Origin: DATGUP01 sp035301265
GTDB lineage: Bacteria; Bacillota; Bacilli; Bacillales; Amphibacillaceae
Length of the DNA stretch: 64,000 nt
Reading direction: 5' to 3'
Assembly: GCA_035301265.1 (NCBI GenBank)
Contig: DATGUP010000020.1
Location: forward strand, 1-64,000
Of this stretch, positions 63,916 to 64,000 are shown piece after piece. Positions within the stretch are counted from its first letter, which is position 1, and every line of letters begins with the position of its first letter. The position numbers and the translations under genes were made by a program. The notes beneath the pieces were generated by a model. The model saw only the letters and a list, made by a program, of their open reading frames with translations, was not told the origin of the DNA and did no database searches.

Positions 63916-64000
63916 ATGAAACTTTATTATGAAACAATGGAATCACCTATCGGCCCTCTGACGATTACCGTTGATAAAAAATGCGTGGTTCGGATTGATT
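63916..64000 (+). CDS. ogt: Methylated-DNA--protein-cysteine methyltransferase, 5' end only
   Basis: The first 28 codons (MKLYYETMESPIGPLTITVD then KKCVVRID) match the N terminus of Ogt/AdaB DNA repair methyltransferases; the catalytic PCHR part lies beyond the window. It follows queG by 24 bases with GAGG upstream, probably the same operon. Confidence 0.8.
   Translation, partial: MKLYYETMESPIGPLTITVDKKCVVRID

Noticed and set aside
1..64000. CRISPR arrays, rRNA operons, prophage blocks, replication origin
   Set aside because: No direct-repeat array, no rRNA segments, no run of phage genes and no DnaA-box cluster noticed on reading.

Overview
The window is chromosomal DNA of a low-GC, Gram-positive, spore-forming Bacillaceae-type organism. 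Evidence seen here: strong AGGAGG-type ribosome binding sites with many TTG/GTG starts, B. subtilis-like gene sets (ppaC, a MifM-like leader before yidC2, Bce-type RR/HK/ABC modules, yhaQ-yhaP, bstA-type bacillithiol transferase, yuxL, queG), CcpA-type cre boxes, and a small CsgA-like sporulation protein. All function names rest on reading motifs and remembered family sequences; no database search was run.

Layout. 1-1.4 kb: 3' part of a frameshifted IS256-type element with a long structured non-coding tail. 1.9-8.4 kb: a DUF616 glycosyltransferase, an IolT-like sugar porter, a BmrA-like ABC exporter and the yhaQ-yhaP ABC system. 9.1-16.8 kb: housekeeping genes (FAD amino-acid oxidase, ppaC, the mifM-yidC2 pair, a MenC/NSAR enolase, an ATP pyrophosphatase, a TatD-like hydrolase, tRNA-Ala). 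16.9-28.5 kb: metabolic genes (nitrilase, KstD/fumarate-reductase-like flavoprotein, LLM oxidoreductase, acyl-CoA ligase, LD-carboxypeptidase) separated by decayed remnants (NUDIX, acyltransferase, histidine phosphatase). 28.6-31.8 kb: a GlcNAc-type PTS operon (EIIA, LicT-type antiterminator, EIICB) behind a RAT/terminator switch and a cre-like box. 32.6-33.0 kb: a type I toxin-antitoxin locus. 33.4-39.4 kb: a membrane-protein operon with a CPBP protease, then a complete BceRSAB-like antimicrobial-peptide sensing and resistance module. 39.5-43.3 kb: DUF779 plus aldehyde dehydrogenase, an Est30-like carboxylesterase and a bacillithiol-transferase-like gene. 43.4-44.4 kb: a halocin-C8-like Cys-rich ORF and broken small genes. 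45.1-50.4 kb: an exopolysaccharide cluster resembling ydaL-ydaM-mnaA-ydaJ, whose glycosyltransferase is interrupted at a G7 tract. 50.5-64 kb: a methyltransferase, a beta-lactamase-fold protein lacking its catalytic residues, an SDR reductase, an ABC permease remnant, YhgE/Pip, an alpha/beta hydrolase, an S9 peptidase, D-amino-acid aminotransferase, a PF09818 ATPase, QueG and the start of an O6-alkylguanine methyltransferase gene.

Most notable: (i) a 28-codon holin-like toxin gene with an opposing promoter and a perfect 10-bp inverted repeat bracketing the mRNA ends; (ii) a diverged MifM-type arrest leader whose 3' end can pair with the yidC2 Shine-Dalgarno; (iii) the G7 tract that splits the processive glycosyltransferase and could be a phase switch or a sequencing artefact; (iv) a truncated halocin-C8-like cassette; (v) nested, partly exclusive inverted repeats between the transposase stop and the IS right end. 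No CRISPR array, rRNA or prophage was seen. Several genes are broken by single-base indels (transposase, NUDIX, phosphatase, glycosyltransferase, small membrane peptide), so assembly error must be considered for each.
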